Below, piece by piece: positions 6,497-13,560 of a stretch of 13,560 nt of DNA (positions within the stretch are counted from its first letter, which is position 1; the number at the start of each line of letters is the position of its first letter). Under the pieces are notes generated by a model, which was not told the DNA's origin, ran no database searches, and was given only the letters and a program-made list of their open reading frames with translations. The position numbers and the translations under genes are program-made. The DNA lies in assembly GCA_021799915.1 (NCBI GenBank), contig JAJYZN010000063.1, positions 1 to 13,560 of the forward strand, written 5' to 3'. Source of the stretch: Actinomycetes bacterium (GTDB lineage: Bacteria; Actinomycetota; Acidimicrobiia; Acidimicrobiales; RAAP-2).

Positions 6497-9400
6497 CTAC
6501 GGGCCGGCCCCGCATTCGGGCCCGGGCTCCGATCGTCGCCGGGCGCCCACCCGGCGCACCGTCTCCACCACGGCGTCGACCCCGAGGAAGACCACGGCCG
6601 TCCAGGTGAGCTCGGAGGCGACCGAGTATGCCGCCGGCCAGTTCGAGCTCTCGGGCAGTGGGTGCACCCACTGGCCCACCACGACACTGGCGGCGGCGGC
6701 CACGAGGAAGCCGACCGCCAGCACCGCCGTGACCACCCGGAGGCGGTCCACCACCAGGGCGAGGGCGACGACCACGGCGGCGGCCAGGCCGACCAGGGGG
6801 TACGAGATGGCCCCGGCGACCACACCGGTCAGGACGACGACGGCCACCATGGCCCGTCGGCCCGGGCGGGGTGCCGGCGCGCACCACGGCGGTGCCAGCT
6901 CCGGACGGTCAGTACCCGGCCCCGAAACCCGGACCGCGCCCGGGAGGCGACCGCGGCTCCCACGCCTAGGAGAGGCGCGGTCGACATCGCTGCGGGAGGC
7001 GCGGTCGACATCGCTGCGGGAGCCTCGGTCGGCATCGCTGCGGGAGCCGCGGCGGGAGCCCCTGGTGGCACCGTCGGTCTTCCGGCGGCGGAGGGACTTC
7101 TTCCAGGTCTCGGGCAGGAACCCGAGGACCGCGCAGACGACCACGGTCACGCCCGATATCGCCAATGCCGCCCATACCCGTTCCTGGGGCGTCCACGACA
7201 GCTCGACGTCGAAGCCGCCGGTCCCGTGGGGACCGGTGACCCCGAGGGCGGCAAGCTGCCCGGCGGTGACCGGCCAGCCGTTGGCGAAGCTGTCCACCAG
7301 CTCTGGCGGGCCGAGGTCGACGCTGTGGGATCCAGCTGGAGCGCCTGGCCGGGGGGTGGCCACGGCATGCCACCCGGCGTTGATGCTCTGCCCGAGGACG
7401 AGCTCGAACGGCCCGTGGGCGTCGCTGACGGCCACGTGCTCCGAATCGATAGCGCGAGAACCGGTGACCACCTTGGGTGCCGGGCCCGGCGAGGGGGCGG
7501 GAACCTTGCCGCTCGAGGTGGTGGGCTCGGGACCACCTCCGGGAGCGGAGTCCAGTGTGAGCTGGTCGATGTTCCAGCCGTTGCAGTCGGCCGCGGCCAT
7601 GCAGTTCACCCCGCTCGGCCGATGGGCGACCGCCGTCTGGAGAATGTGGGTCCCGGCCGAGAGGGTGATGCCCGAAGCGTCGGCGCCGCAGGGCACCACC
7701 GACAACGTGCCGTTGGCCAGGGCGGTGGCCGTGCTTCCGGTCACCCGGACTGTGATCGGCCGGCCGTCGATGGAGACGAGGTTGGACTGGCAGACGCCAG
7801 GCACTGTGGACGGGTACGGGGGGATGCTGAGACCGGGAATGCCGAGCTCGGCGATGCCCATCGGGAGGGCGGTGGGGGACTCGGCGTAGTAGTTCGTCGT
7901 GTACTCGAGGCGTACCCCGGTCACCGTGACCCGGATGCGGCGTCCGGTCACCGCCGGGAATGTGAGGGGGACGGTCGTCGTAGCCCCCGGCGTGCGGCTG
8001 TCGGCGATCGGCGGGAGCGTGAGGTCCCGGGTGGCGGTCACCTGACCGGTGGCGTTCTCGGTGGTGACCGAGATCGACGTCGGGACCGAGTGGCGCCCGT
8101 CGGCGATCACCTGGAGGTTCATGTGGTGGAACGTCAGTGTGGAGGGGAGGTCGTACTGGAGCGAAGCGCCTTTCTGGTACGACGCCTCGAATCCAGGCTG
8201 CCAGGCGGTGGCCGGGTTGCCGTCGATGGCGGCTCCGGCCGTCGACGCCAAGCCGCCGGGGAGCCGACCTGAGGAGTAGGCCACCACACCGCTGCCTGTG
8301 GACCCGGGCACCCCGAGCAGCCGGTCGATCTCGTCGTCGGGGATGAGGGTGGAGAGGCTGGCCGTGCCCGACAGCGAGAACGTACGGGCGGTCGGCAGTG
8401 TGAACTGGCGGGTGATCGTCGTCTCGGGGTCGGAGCGAGGCGGGAAAGGGGACACCCGCTGCCGGCTCATGGAAAGGTCGAGTCGGTCGGCGAGCGACCT
8501 CGCTCCAGCGGCGGCGAGGAGGTCGGTGGGCATGACGATGACCTCTTGGACAGCTTCGCCGGGCACGGCGACCTCGGAGAGACCTACGGCAGAGGCTGTG
8601 GCCGGCGACGCCTGGTCGTCACTGGTGGCGTCGATGGTGACCCGAAGAGTTCGGAACGTGCGCTCGGGGAACGTGACGACCTGTCCTCCGGGCCTGCGGG
8701 AGGCGGCGGTGAGGCGGACGGTGACCGGTGAGTGGCCGTCGAAGGTCAAGGTGGCCCGGGTGATCCAACGCTTCCGTGTGCCGGTGAGCGGCTGGGTGAG
8801 CGTGACGTGGTCGGTGGCGGCCGGATTGGTGAATTGCACTTGCCACCACTGACCCGAGGGGTTGGGGACGAAGGTACCGGTCTCCCAGCTGGTGTCGGGG
8901 TTGCCGTCGATGGCCGCGTAGGCGCGGTCCTCGGGCGTGTAGGAGACGGTGTTGCCGTAGGAGGAGGCGGTGACGTTCACCGCTCCGGCGTAGGAAGCCA
9001 CCGTACGGGCGCCGGCGGGAGCTCCGGGGAACAAGTCGATCGGACTGTCGCTCAGTGTGGTCTTGGCCACGTCCTGGCTCGGCGTCTCGGTGTAGCCGTA
9101 GTTGGCGGTGAGGGTGTCCCAGCGGAAGGCTTCCTTGCGGTTGGTGTCGGTCACCACCAGGGTCGCTCCGCCCTTCAAGAGCTCGGACAGCTGGGAGGAG
9201 TGGGAGTCGAGGGTTCCGGAGTAGTAGATGGCGCTCCCGGTGTCGAGCAGGCCGGAATTGGCCAGGTTCTGCAGACCGGTGGCGTCCCCGGCGACGACGA
9301 TGGCCCCTGCGTTCGACTCCCCTCGGGTCATGGGACGGGGATGTGTGACCGTGTAGGTGACCAGAGGTGACGGCCAGGTCGGGTTCGGTGCAGAGGCCAG

Positions 9401-11203
9401 GTCCTGCTCGTCGAGGGTCGAGATCGACGAGACGTTCGGCACCGGCGCGCCGAACGAGACCGGGTGGCTGAGCCCGGCAGGGGTCTTGGCCAGCTGCTGG
9501 GCCAGGATCTCGGGCTGGGGTACGCCGTAGTGCTCGTAGGCCTGGTCGTACTCCACCAGGACGTCCCCGGCGCTCAGGAGGCGGGCCATGGGCGCCAGCC
9601 CTGTCCAGTCCTCGATGCCTGTCTGGACCGGGAGGTCCATGGCCGCCAGGGTGTCGGCCGTCGCCATTGACCCCATCACCTGCTGCTCTCGGGTCACGAA
9701 TGTCCTGGTGAGGAACGCCGGCTGGGGGGTGTCGACCGTGTTCCCCCACCGGTACGCGGCGAAGTCGTTCCCGGGGATGGCCAGGACTCTCGTCCCGGGG
9801 TGGGTGGCGTTCAAGTGGTCGATGGCCGCCATCTCGTAGGAGGGGAGCGAGGCCGGCTGCTTGAACGTGCTGGAGACCTCGGCATCGCCGTTGAAGACCG
9901 CCGGGTTGTTGGCGATGACCAGCCCGGCGATGACCGCGGCGGTCACCAAGCCGGTGCGTGGCAGGCGTCGCCAGAGCGCCGTCACACCCGTGCCGGCCAG
10001 CATGGCCAGTCCGAGGAGGACCAGGGGAGTGGCCCGGTCGGTCGAGCGCAGGGCCAGCCCGGCCGTGGTGTCGGTCATGAACGCCTTGAGCAACCCTCCG
10101 ACGGCGGTCGGGTGGCTGATCGGGTTGGCCCCCACCGACAGGACCACGCCGAGGACCACGAGGAGGACGAAGTAGGCCCGGTGTCGCCATCGGACCAGTA
10201 CGGCCGAGGCGAACGACACGACCGGCACGAGGTACGAGAGGACCAGGAGCCAGATCTGCTGGGTGAAGATGACCGCCGACGCCGTCCACGGACCGAGCCG
10301 GTCTCCCCCGTAGAAGTACCAGTACCCCAGGCCCCGGATGACCTCGGCGGCGGTAGAGGTCTGGCTGGTGGACGGGATGGTCTCGGTGTACTTGAGGACG
10401 TCGACGCCGTACGCCGCCTCGACCTGGAGCCCGGCGATCCACCACAGGCTGCACAGGACGGTCAGCACTCCGATCCTGAGGGCCGCAGCCACTGCCTGCC
10501 GCCAGGTGCCCTCCCGTTCGACGGCGGCCGCGTACACCAGCCACAGGGCCGGGGCCAGGCCCACGTAGAGGATGGCCGTGGCGTTGATGCCGCTCACGAG
10601 GGCCACGACCACGGCGAAGAGGGCCGGGTACCTCCAGCCGCCTCGGCGCAGGGCGAGGACGGCGAAGGCCACCATCCACGGGAGACCGGCCCAGGGCAGG
10701 AGGATCACCGAGATCCGGCCGGCGTACTGGAGGAAGTACGGCGAGAGCATGTAAGCCAGGGCGGCCACGAAGCGTCCGGGGCCGTCGAGGGACAGGACCC
10801 GGCCCAGGTAGAGCATGCCGGCGGCGGCGGCGAAGAGGATCGTCCCGAGCCACAGGCGCTGGGCCACCCAGATCGGGACGTGGGCCGCGGACAGCCCGGC
10901 GTAGAACGGCCCCATGGGCAGCAGGTACCCGATGTACTCGTGGGTCACCGTCCCGAGGGCCACCGTCGGGTTCCACATGAACGCCACCTGGCTGAGGAAA
11001 CGGGCCGGGTCCAGGTAGAGGTACGTCTTCGTGTCCGACGTGACCACGCCGGGCTCGACGGACAGGAGCGGGACGTAGGCGATGAGGGCGAGGGCCAGGT
11101 GGGCCAGTAGCGACCAGGTGCCCCCACCGCCGGTTCCGGCACGGGCACGGGCACCGTTGCCGATCGGCGGCGGCTCGGGGTTCGTCGAAGGGGTCGTCGG
11201 CAT
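6497..11203 (-). CDS. AftD-like alpha-(1->3)-arabinofuranosyltransferase family GT-C protein (DUF3367-type) with F5/8C-like modules
   Basis: A polytopic envelope protein of about 1568 residues, close in size to mycobacterial AftD (about 1400), which transfers arabinofuranose from decaprenyl-phosphoarabinose to cell-wall arabinan. Residues 30-430 form a multi-pass GT-C domain. After the first membrane helix comes VVTSDTKTYLYLDPARFL (53-70), where D57 sits in the expected acidic catalytic loop, then MWNP (76-79) and EYIGYLLPMGPF (89-100), a pattern I associate with AftD. Residues 440-1340 should lie outside the membrane and include two discoidin/F5-8C-like modules with AIDGNPDTSW (764-773) and AIDGNPATAW (992-1001), four cysteines (1138, 1172, 1201, 1207), and GQSINAGWHA and FANGWPV near 1271-1312. 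Further helices lie at about 1343-1363, 1452-1485, 1489-1510 and 1530-1547. ATG 11203 has a weak ribosome binding site; GTG 11230 is an alternative. The family call is strong; the sugar is inference. Confidence 0.85.
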   Translation of the reverse strand: MPTTPSTNPEPPPIGNGARARAGTGGGGTWSLLAHLALALIAYVPLLSVEPGVVTSDTKTYLYLDPARFLSQVAFMWNPTVALGTVTHEYIGYLLPMGPFYAGLSAAHVPIWVAQRLWLGTILFAAAAGMLYLGRVLSLDGPGRFVAALAYMLSPYFLQYAGRISVILLPWAGLPWMVAFAVLALRRGGWRYPALFAVVVALVSGINATAILYVGLAPALWLVYAAAVEREGTWRQAVAAALRIGVLTVLCSLWWIAGLQVEAAYGVDVLKYTETIPSTSQTSTAAEVIRGLGYWYFYGGDRLGPWTASAVIFTQQIWLLVLSYLVPVVSFASAVLVRWRHRAYFVLLVVLGVVLSVGANPISHPTAVGGLLKAFMTDTTAGLALRSTDRATPLVLLGLAMLAGTGVTALWRRLPRTGLVTAAVIAGLVIANNPAVFNGDAEVSSTFKQPASLPSYEMAAIDHLNATHPGTRVLAIPGNDFAAYRWGNTVDTPQPAFLTRTFVTREQQVMGSMATADTLAAMDLPVQTGIEDWTGLAPMARLLSAGDVLVEYDQAYEHYGVPQPEILAQQLAKTPAGLSHPVSFGAPVPNVSSISTLDEQDLASAPNPTWPSPLVTYTVTHPRPMTRGESNAGAIVVAGDATGLQNLANSGLLDTGSAIYYSGTLDSHSSQLSELLKGGATLVVTDTNRKEAFRWDTLTANYGYTETPSQDVAKTTLSDSPIDLFPGAPAGARTVASYAGAVNVTASSYGNTVSYTPEDRAYAAIDGNPDTSWETGTFVPNPSGQWWQVQFTNPAATDHVTLTQPLTGTRKRWITRATLTFDGHSPVTVRLTAASRRPGGQVVTFPERTFRTLRVTIDATSDDQASPATASAVGLSEVAVPGEAVQEVIVMPTDLLAAAGARSLADRLDLSMSRQRVSPFPPRSDPETTITRQFTLPTARTFSLSGTASLSTLIPDDEIDRLLGVPGSTGSGVVAYSSGRLPGGLASTAGAAIDGNPATAWQPGFEASYQKGASLQYDLPSTLTFHHMNLQVIADGRHSVPTSISVTTENATGQVTATRDLTLPPIADSRTPGATTTVPLTFPAVTGRRIRVTVTGVRLEYTTNYYAESPTALPMGIAELGIPGLSIPPYPSTVPGVCQSNLVSIDGRPITVRVTGSTATALANGTLSVVPCGADASGITLSAGTHILQTAVAHRPSGVNCMAAADCNGWNIDQLTLDSAPGGGPEPTTSSGKVPAPSPGPAPKVVTGSRAIDSEHVAVSDAHGPFELVLGQSINAGWHAVATPRPGAPAGSHSVDLGPPELVDSFANGWPVTAGQLAALGVTGPHGTGGFDVELSWTPQERVWAALAISGVTVVVCAVLGFLPETWKKSLRRRKTDGATRGSRRGSRSDADRGSRSDVDRASRSDVDRASPRRGSRGRLPGAVRVSGPGTDRPELAPPWCAPAPRPGRRAMVAVVVLTGVVAGAISYPLVGLAAAVVVALALVVDRLRVVTAVLAVGFLVAAAASVVVGQWVHPLPESSNWPAAYSVASELTWTAVVFLGVDAVVETVRRVGARRRSEPGPECGAGP
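6972..7043. repeat. Three tandem 24-bp units inside the AftD-like gene
   Basis: Units at 6972-6995 and 6996-7019 are identical; 7020-7043 differs at a few bases, and a degenerate fragment follows. The length is a multiple of three, so copy changes would keep the frame. On the coding strand they give eight-residue repeats of the SRSDVDRA type, at about residues 1385-1411, in a charged loop predicted to face the cytoplasm between two C-terminal membrane helices. Confidence 0.85.
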
Positions 11204-11332
11204 CGTCTCGGTCCGGCGGGAGCGGGCCACGGTACTTCCGGCCACAGCACCGGAGGACCTGCTGGGGACCGGGACGGTGCTCCGTTCCGTTGGTTCGTAC
11301 GGACGCAGCCCCGTCGCCGCCGATTGCCACGG

Positions 11333-11338
11333 TAGTGT
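11333..11338 (+). promoter_or_regulatory. Candidate -10 element (TAGTGT) for the methyltransferase-coaE unit
   Basis: TAGTGT fits TAnnnT and would start transcription near 11345, about 30 bases before the GTG at 11375. No -35 box is evident. It overlaps a minus-strand TACACT. Confidence 0.35.
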
Positions 11339-11339
11339 A
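11334..11339 (-). promoter_or_regulatory. Candidate -10 element (TACACT) for the AftD-like gene
   Basis: TACACT on the minus strand would start transcription near 11327, leaving a leader of about 100-125 bases before the AftD-like start. It overlaps the plus-strand TAGTGT by five bases. Confidence 0.35.
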
Positions 11340-11374
11340 GGCAGCCGTCGTCGAGCAGGGATGGCAGGTCGCAC

Positions 11375-12205
11375 GTGGCAATCGGGATCGAGGGAAGGCG
11401 AGGGGCGAGGCTGACCGGAGAGCGGCCCCAGCCCGGGGTGACGCCCGACTCGCTGCTCGCGTTGCACGCCGCCGGGTACCGGTCGGTGGTGGAGCGCCTC
11501 GGCCCGGGCCGGCTCCTGGACGTGGGCTGCGGTCACGGGTTCGAGTCGGTGGGGCTCGGGGGGCCCGACCGCCCGGTGGTGGGGGTGGACTACAGCGCCG
11601 AGGCCACCAAGACGGCTTCGGGCCAGTTCGGCGGTGCCGGGCTGCGGGTGGCCCGGATGGACGCCCTCGAGCTCGGTCTGGCTCCGGCCTCGTTCGAATG
11701 GGTCTGCTCGTCGCACTTGATCGAGCACTTCGTCGAGCCCGAGCGGCACGTGAGCGAGATCGCCCGGGTCCTCTCGGAGGCCGGGGCGGCGTTCTTCCTG
11801 ACCCCGAACGCGCCCGCCGACTTCGAGAACCCGTTCCACGTGCACCTGTTCGGTCGAGCCGAGCTCGACGAGCTCCTTCACCGGCATTTCGACGAGGTCT
11901 GGCTGGGAGGGGTCGACGCCGCGGCGCACGTGAAGGCCGACTTCGCCGCCCGGCGGGAGCGAGGCAACCGTTTCCTCGCCCTCGACGTGCTGGACCTCCG
12001 ACACCGGATCCCCCGGAAGTGGTACGTGGCGGCGTACACCCACCTGCTCCCGCTGGCGTACCGGCTCATGGCCCGGAGCGACACCGGGGGGACGACCGGG
12101 ATCACCGCCGACGACTGGTTCGTCACCGAGAACCCCGACGACACCACCCTGGTGCTGTTCGCCGTGTGCCGGCGACCACGGCGGGGGCCGTCCGAGGGAC
12201 GTTGA
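11375..12205 (+). CDS. Class I SAM-dependent methyltransferase
   Basis: A 276-residue cytoplasmic methyltransferase of the Methyltransf_11 type. The SAM-binding motif I is LLDVGCGHG at 47-55, the acidic residue that contacts the ribose is D72 in VGVDYS, and the post-II segment is SSHLIEH at 112-118. The C-terminal 90 residues (from about 185, KADFAARRE through RKWYVAAYTHLLP to ADDWFV) are an extension I cannot match to a characterised substrate class. The start is GTG 11375, with only a weak AGGT five bases upstream; the homology begins near residue 20, so a shorter protein from GTG 11438 is possible. Its TGA overlaps the coaE ATG by one base. Sitting beside glycan genes it could methylate a surface sugar, but the overlap with coaE is the only firm context. 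The target is unknown. Confidence 0.8.
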   Translation: MAIGIEGRRGARLTGERPQPGVTPDSLLALHAAGYRSVVERLGPGRLLDVGCGHGFESVGLGGPDRPVVGVDYSAEATKTASGQFGGAGLRVARMDALELGLAPASFEWVCSSHLIEHFVEPERHVSEIARVLSEAGAAFFLTPNAPADFENPFHVHLFGRAELDELLHRHFDEVWLGGVDAAAHVKADFAARRERGNRFLALDVLDLRHRIPRKWYVAAYTHLLPLAYRLMARSDTGGTTGITADDWFVTENPDDTTLVLFAVCRRPRRGPSEGR

Positions 12206-12822
12206 TGTTCGCCCTCGGGCTCACCGGTGGGATCGGCTGCGGGAAGTCGGCCGTGGCGGACCTGCTCGTGGCCCGGGGCGCAGTGCTGATCGACGCCGAC
12301 GCCGTGGCCCGTGAGGTGGTCCTCCCCGGACAGCCGACGTACGCCGCCCTGGTCCAGCGCTTCGGGCCCGGGATCGTCGGGGTCGACGGGACGATCGACC
12401 GGGCGGCACTGGCGGCGTGCACGTTCAAGGACCCGGCGGCGCTCGGCGACCTGAACGCGCTCACCCACCCTCCGATCGGGATCGAGATGCTCGGGCGACT
12501 GGCGGCGGAGAGGGACACCGACCACGTGGTGGTCCTGGCCATCCCGTTGTTGCGAGCCGAGCACCGAGAGACCATGGGTCTCGACGCCGTGGCAGTAGTC
12601 GACTGCCCCTTCGACGAGGCCCTGCGCCGGCTGGTGGAGATCCGAGGCATGGATCCGACCGACGCCCGGTCCCGGATCGCCGCCCAGCCCTCCCGGGAGG
12701 AGCGGCTGGCGGGGGCCGATGTCGTCGTGGACAACTCGGGCCCCCCTGGGCAGCTGCCGGCCGAAGTGGACCGGCTGTGGCGCTGGATCGACGAGCGCCG
12801 CCGGGTCACCGTACGCCCCTGA
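12205..12822 (+). CDS. coaE: Dephospho-CoA kinase
   Basis: A 205-residue protein that phosphorylates the 3'-hydroxyl of dephospho-CoA with ATP, the last step of coenzyme A synthesis, in the cytoplasm. The P-loop GGIGCGKS lies at 8-15, the catalytic IDAD at 29-32, and the lid/adenine region has ARSRIAAQPSREERLAGAD at 153-171 followed by VVVDNSG, all typical of CoaE. The usual acidic residue before the PLL of the substrate-binding loop is replaced: VLAIPLLRAEH (110-120) has Ala where Asp is common. The length matches single-domain bacterial CoaE; the C-terminal GrpB-like extension of mycobacterial CoaE is absent. ATG 12205 overlaps the methyltransferase stop (TGATG), with GAGGG six bases upstream, so expression is coupled. 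uvrB follows after 45 bases, a common actinobacterial order. Confidence 0.95.
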   Translation: MFALGLTGGIGCGKSAVADLLVARGAVLIDADAVAREVVLPGQPTYAALVQRFGPGIVGVDGTIDRAALAACTFKDPAALGDLNALTHPPIGIEMLGRLAAERDTDHVVVLAIPLLRAEHRETMGLDAVAVVDCPFDEALRRLVEIRGMDPTDARSRIAAQPSREERLAGADVVVDNSGPPGQLPAEVDRLWRWIDERRRVTVRP

Positions 12823-12848
12823 GCCCGCCCCGCACCCCCGGACACCCG

Positions 12849-12861
12849 GAGCGGTACGCTC
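12849..12861. promoter_or_regulatory. Palindrome and -10 element just before uvrB
   Basis: GAGCG-GTA-CGCTC is a perfect inverted repeat, extendable to CCCGGAGCGGTACGCTCGGG with one bulged G. It contains TACGCT at 12855-12860, a TAnnnT -10 element seven bases before the uvrB GTG, the spacing of a leaderless transcript. A protein bound to the palindrome would block the -10. No actinobacterial LexA box (GAAC, spacer, GTTC) is visible here. Confidence 0.4.
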
Positions 12862-12867
12862 GGGCAG

Positions 12868-13560
12868 GTGCCCCGACTCGAAGTGGTCTCCCCCTTCCGA
12901 CCGGCTGGCGACCAGCCGGAGGCCATCGCCGCCCTGAGCGCCGGCCTCGGACGGGGCGACCGGTTCCAGACGCTGCGGGGGATCACCGGGAGCGGGAAGA
13001 CGGCCACCATCGCCTGGATGGTCGAAGCGGCCCAGCGGCCCACTCTCATCATCGAGCCGAACAAATCGCTGGCGGCCCAGCTCTCCTCGGAGCTCCGTGA
13101 GCTGTTCCCGCGCAACCGGGTGGAGTTCTTCGTCTCCTACTACGACTACTACCAGCCCGAGGCCTACCTCCCCACGACGGACACGTACATCGAGAAGGAC
13201 TCGTCCATCAACGACGAGATCGACCGCCTCCGGCACGCCACCACCTCGTCACTGCTCATGCGCCGGGACGTCGTGGTGGTCGCCTCGGTGTCGTGCATCT
13301 ACGGACTGGGGTCCCCCGACGAGTACCGGGACCGCATCCTGACCCTGGCCGTGGGGGAGGAGCACGACCAGCGCCAGGTCCTGCGGCGTCTGGTGGAGCT
13401 CCAGTACTCGCGCAACGACGTGAACCTGGTCCGCGGCACCTTCCGGGCCCGGGGGGACACCCTGGAGATCCACCCGGCCTACGAGGAGATCGCCCTGCGG
13501 GTCGAGTTCTTCGGTGACACGGTCGAGCGCATCGTGACCTTCGACGTCCTCACCGGCGAG
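12868..13560 (+). CDS. uvrB: UvrABC excinuclease subunit B, N-terminal 231 residues (3' end outside window)
   Basis: UvrB is the helicase-like subunit that takes damaged DNA from UvrA, verifies the lesion and recruits UvrC in nucleotide excision repair. The frame opens with GTG at 12868 and is still open at the last base. Visible parts: GDQPEAI near 14-20, contacting adenine; Walker A GITGSGKT at 38-45; motif Ia region [10 protein letters not shown] at 63-72; the strand-separating beta-hairpin region starting [11 protein letters not shown] at 90-100 and running through [11 protein letters not shown] (105-115); [11 protein letters not shown] at 116-126; [12 protein letters not shown] at 139-150. 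Domain 2 follows (about 155-231). Motif Ia usually reads PNKTLAAQL, so Ser for Thr is a mild difference. The start has no clear Shine-Dalgarno site but is placed for leaderless translation. Identity is certain; about two thirds of the protein lies outside. Confidence 0.97.
   Translation, partial: MPRLEVVSPFRPAGDQPEAIAALSAGLGRGDRFQTLRGITGSGKTATIAWMVEAAQRPTLIIEPNKSLAAQLSSELRELFPRNRVEFFVSYYDYYQPEAYLPTTDTYIEKDSSINDEIDRLRHATTSSLLMRRDVVVVASVSCIYGLGSPDEYRDRILTLAVGEEHDQRQVLRRLVELQYSRNDVNLVRGTFRARGDTLEIHPAYEEIALRVEFFGDTVERIVTFDVLTGE

Noticed and set aside
6972..7043. Tandem 24-bp units considered as a CRISPR array
   Set aside because: The units abut with no spacers and lie in frame inside a coding sequence; no cas gene is nearby.
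6662..8272. Long plus-strand open frame (536 codons) opposite the AftD-like gene, with others at 6606-7889 and 9800-11110
   Set aside because: Gly/Arg/Asp-rich translations without any domain; they are antisense to a well-supported gene, and such frames are expected at this GC content.
8619..11381. 920-codon minus-strand open frame overlapping the AftD-like gene in another frame
   Set aside because: The translation is Arg/Pro/Gly-rich with no hydrophobic segments or motifs; the AftD-like frame has clear family signatures over the same bases.
11361..11414. 17-codon reading frame starting at ATG 11361 and overlapping the methyltransferase start
   Set aside because: There is nothing to support translation beyond a weak AGCAGGG upstream, and the peptide is Gly/Arg/Glu-rich filler.
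11204..12043. N-terminal extension of the AftD-like frame upstream of 11203
   Set aside because: The extension of about 280 codons crosses the divergent intergenic region and runs antisense to the methyltransferase; the signal-anchor and GT-C homology begins only after the ATG at 11203.
11878..13236. 452-codon minus-strand open frame across methyltransferase, coaE and uvrB
   Set aside because: It spans three real plus-strand genes and their junctions; low-complexity translation.
1..13560. A dedicated defence, mobile-element or secondary-metabolite system
   Set aside because: No transposase, integrase, nuclease-effector pair, toxin-antitoxin or biosynthetic core enzyme was recognised; all convincing genes belong to envelope, lipid, CoA or repair families.

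Overview
The window is about 70% G+C with strongly G/C-biased third codon positions, frequent GTG starts (and one probable TTG start), and coaE directly upstream of uvrB. This points to a high-GC actinobacterium. The AftD-type glycosyltransferase and the hopanoid-type enzymes would suit a member of the Acidimicrobiia or a relative, but that placement is inference; no rRNA or other taxonomic marker is present. The high GC leaves long open frames opposite most real genes, and these were discarded.

Layout, left to right. (1) Positions 1-462 (+): the 3' end of a gene entering from the left edge. (2) 502-2987 (-): a translationally coupled pair, an HpnO-like class III aminotransferase followed by an HpnA-like sugar epimerase, related to enzymes of hopanoid side-chain assembly. 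(3) 3238-6490 (+): a polysaccharide (Wzx/PST-type) flippase and a GT4 glycosyltransferase, separated by a 298-base spacer with hairpins, an AT-rich patch and a candidate leaderless minicistron. (4) 6497-11203 (-): a giant (about 1568 aa) AftD-like GT-C arabinofuranosyltransferase with a long extracytoplasmic region carrying two F5/8C-like modules, converging on the GT4 gene with six bases between stop codons. (5) 11375-13560 (+): a class I SAM methyltransferase overlapping coaE (dephospho-CoA kinase), then the first 231 codons of uvrB, which runs off the right edge.

The middle reads as an envelope-glycan neighbourhood: flippase, retaining glycosyltransferase, polyprenyl-phosphate-dependent GT-C enzyme and perhaps a glycan methyltransferase, bordered by a lipid-modification pair and a housekeeping coaE-uvrB block. 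That these genes act on one polymer is inference from proximity.

No CRISPR array, insertion sequence, tRNA or rRNA gene was recognised, and no clear case of an undescribed system. The points most worth a second look are the AftD-like enzyme with its repeat-bearing C-terminal loop, the isolated hpnO/hpnA-like pair, overlapping back-to-back -10 elements at both divergent junctions, and apparent leaderless starts (uvrB, and a nine-codon reading frame upstream of the GT4 gene). Most regulatory calls rest on short motifs and are marked as low confidence.
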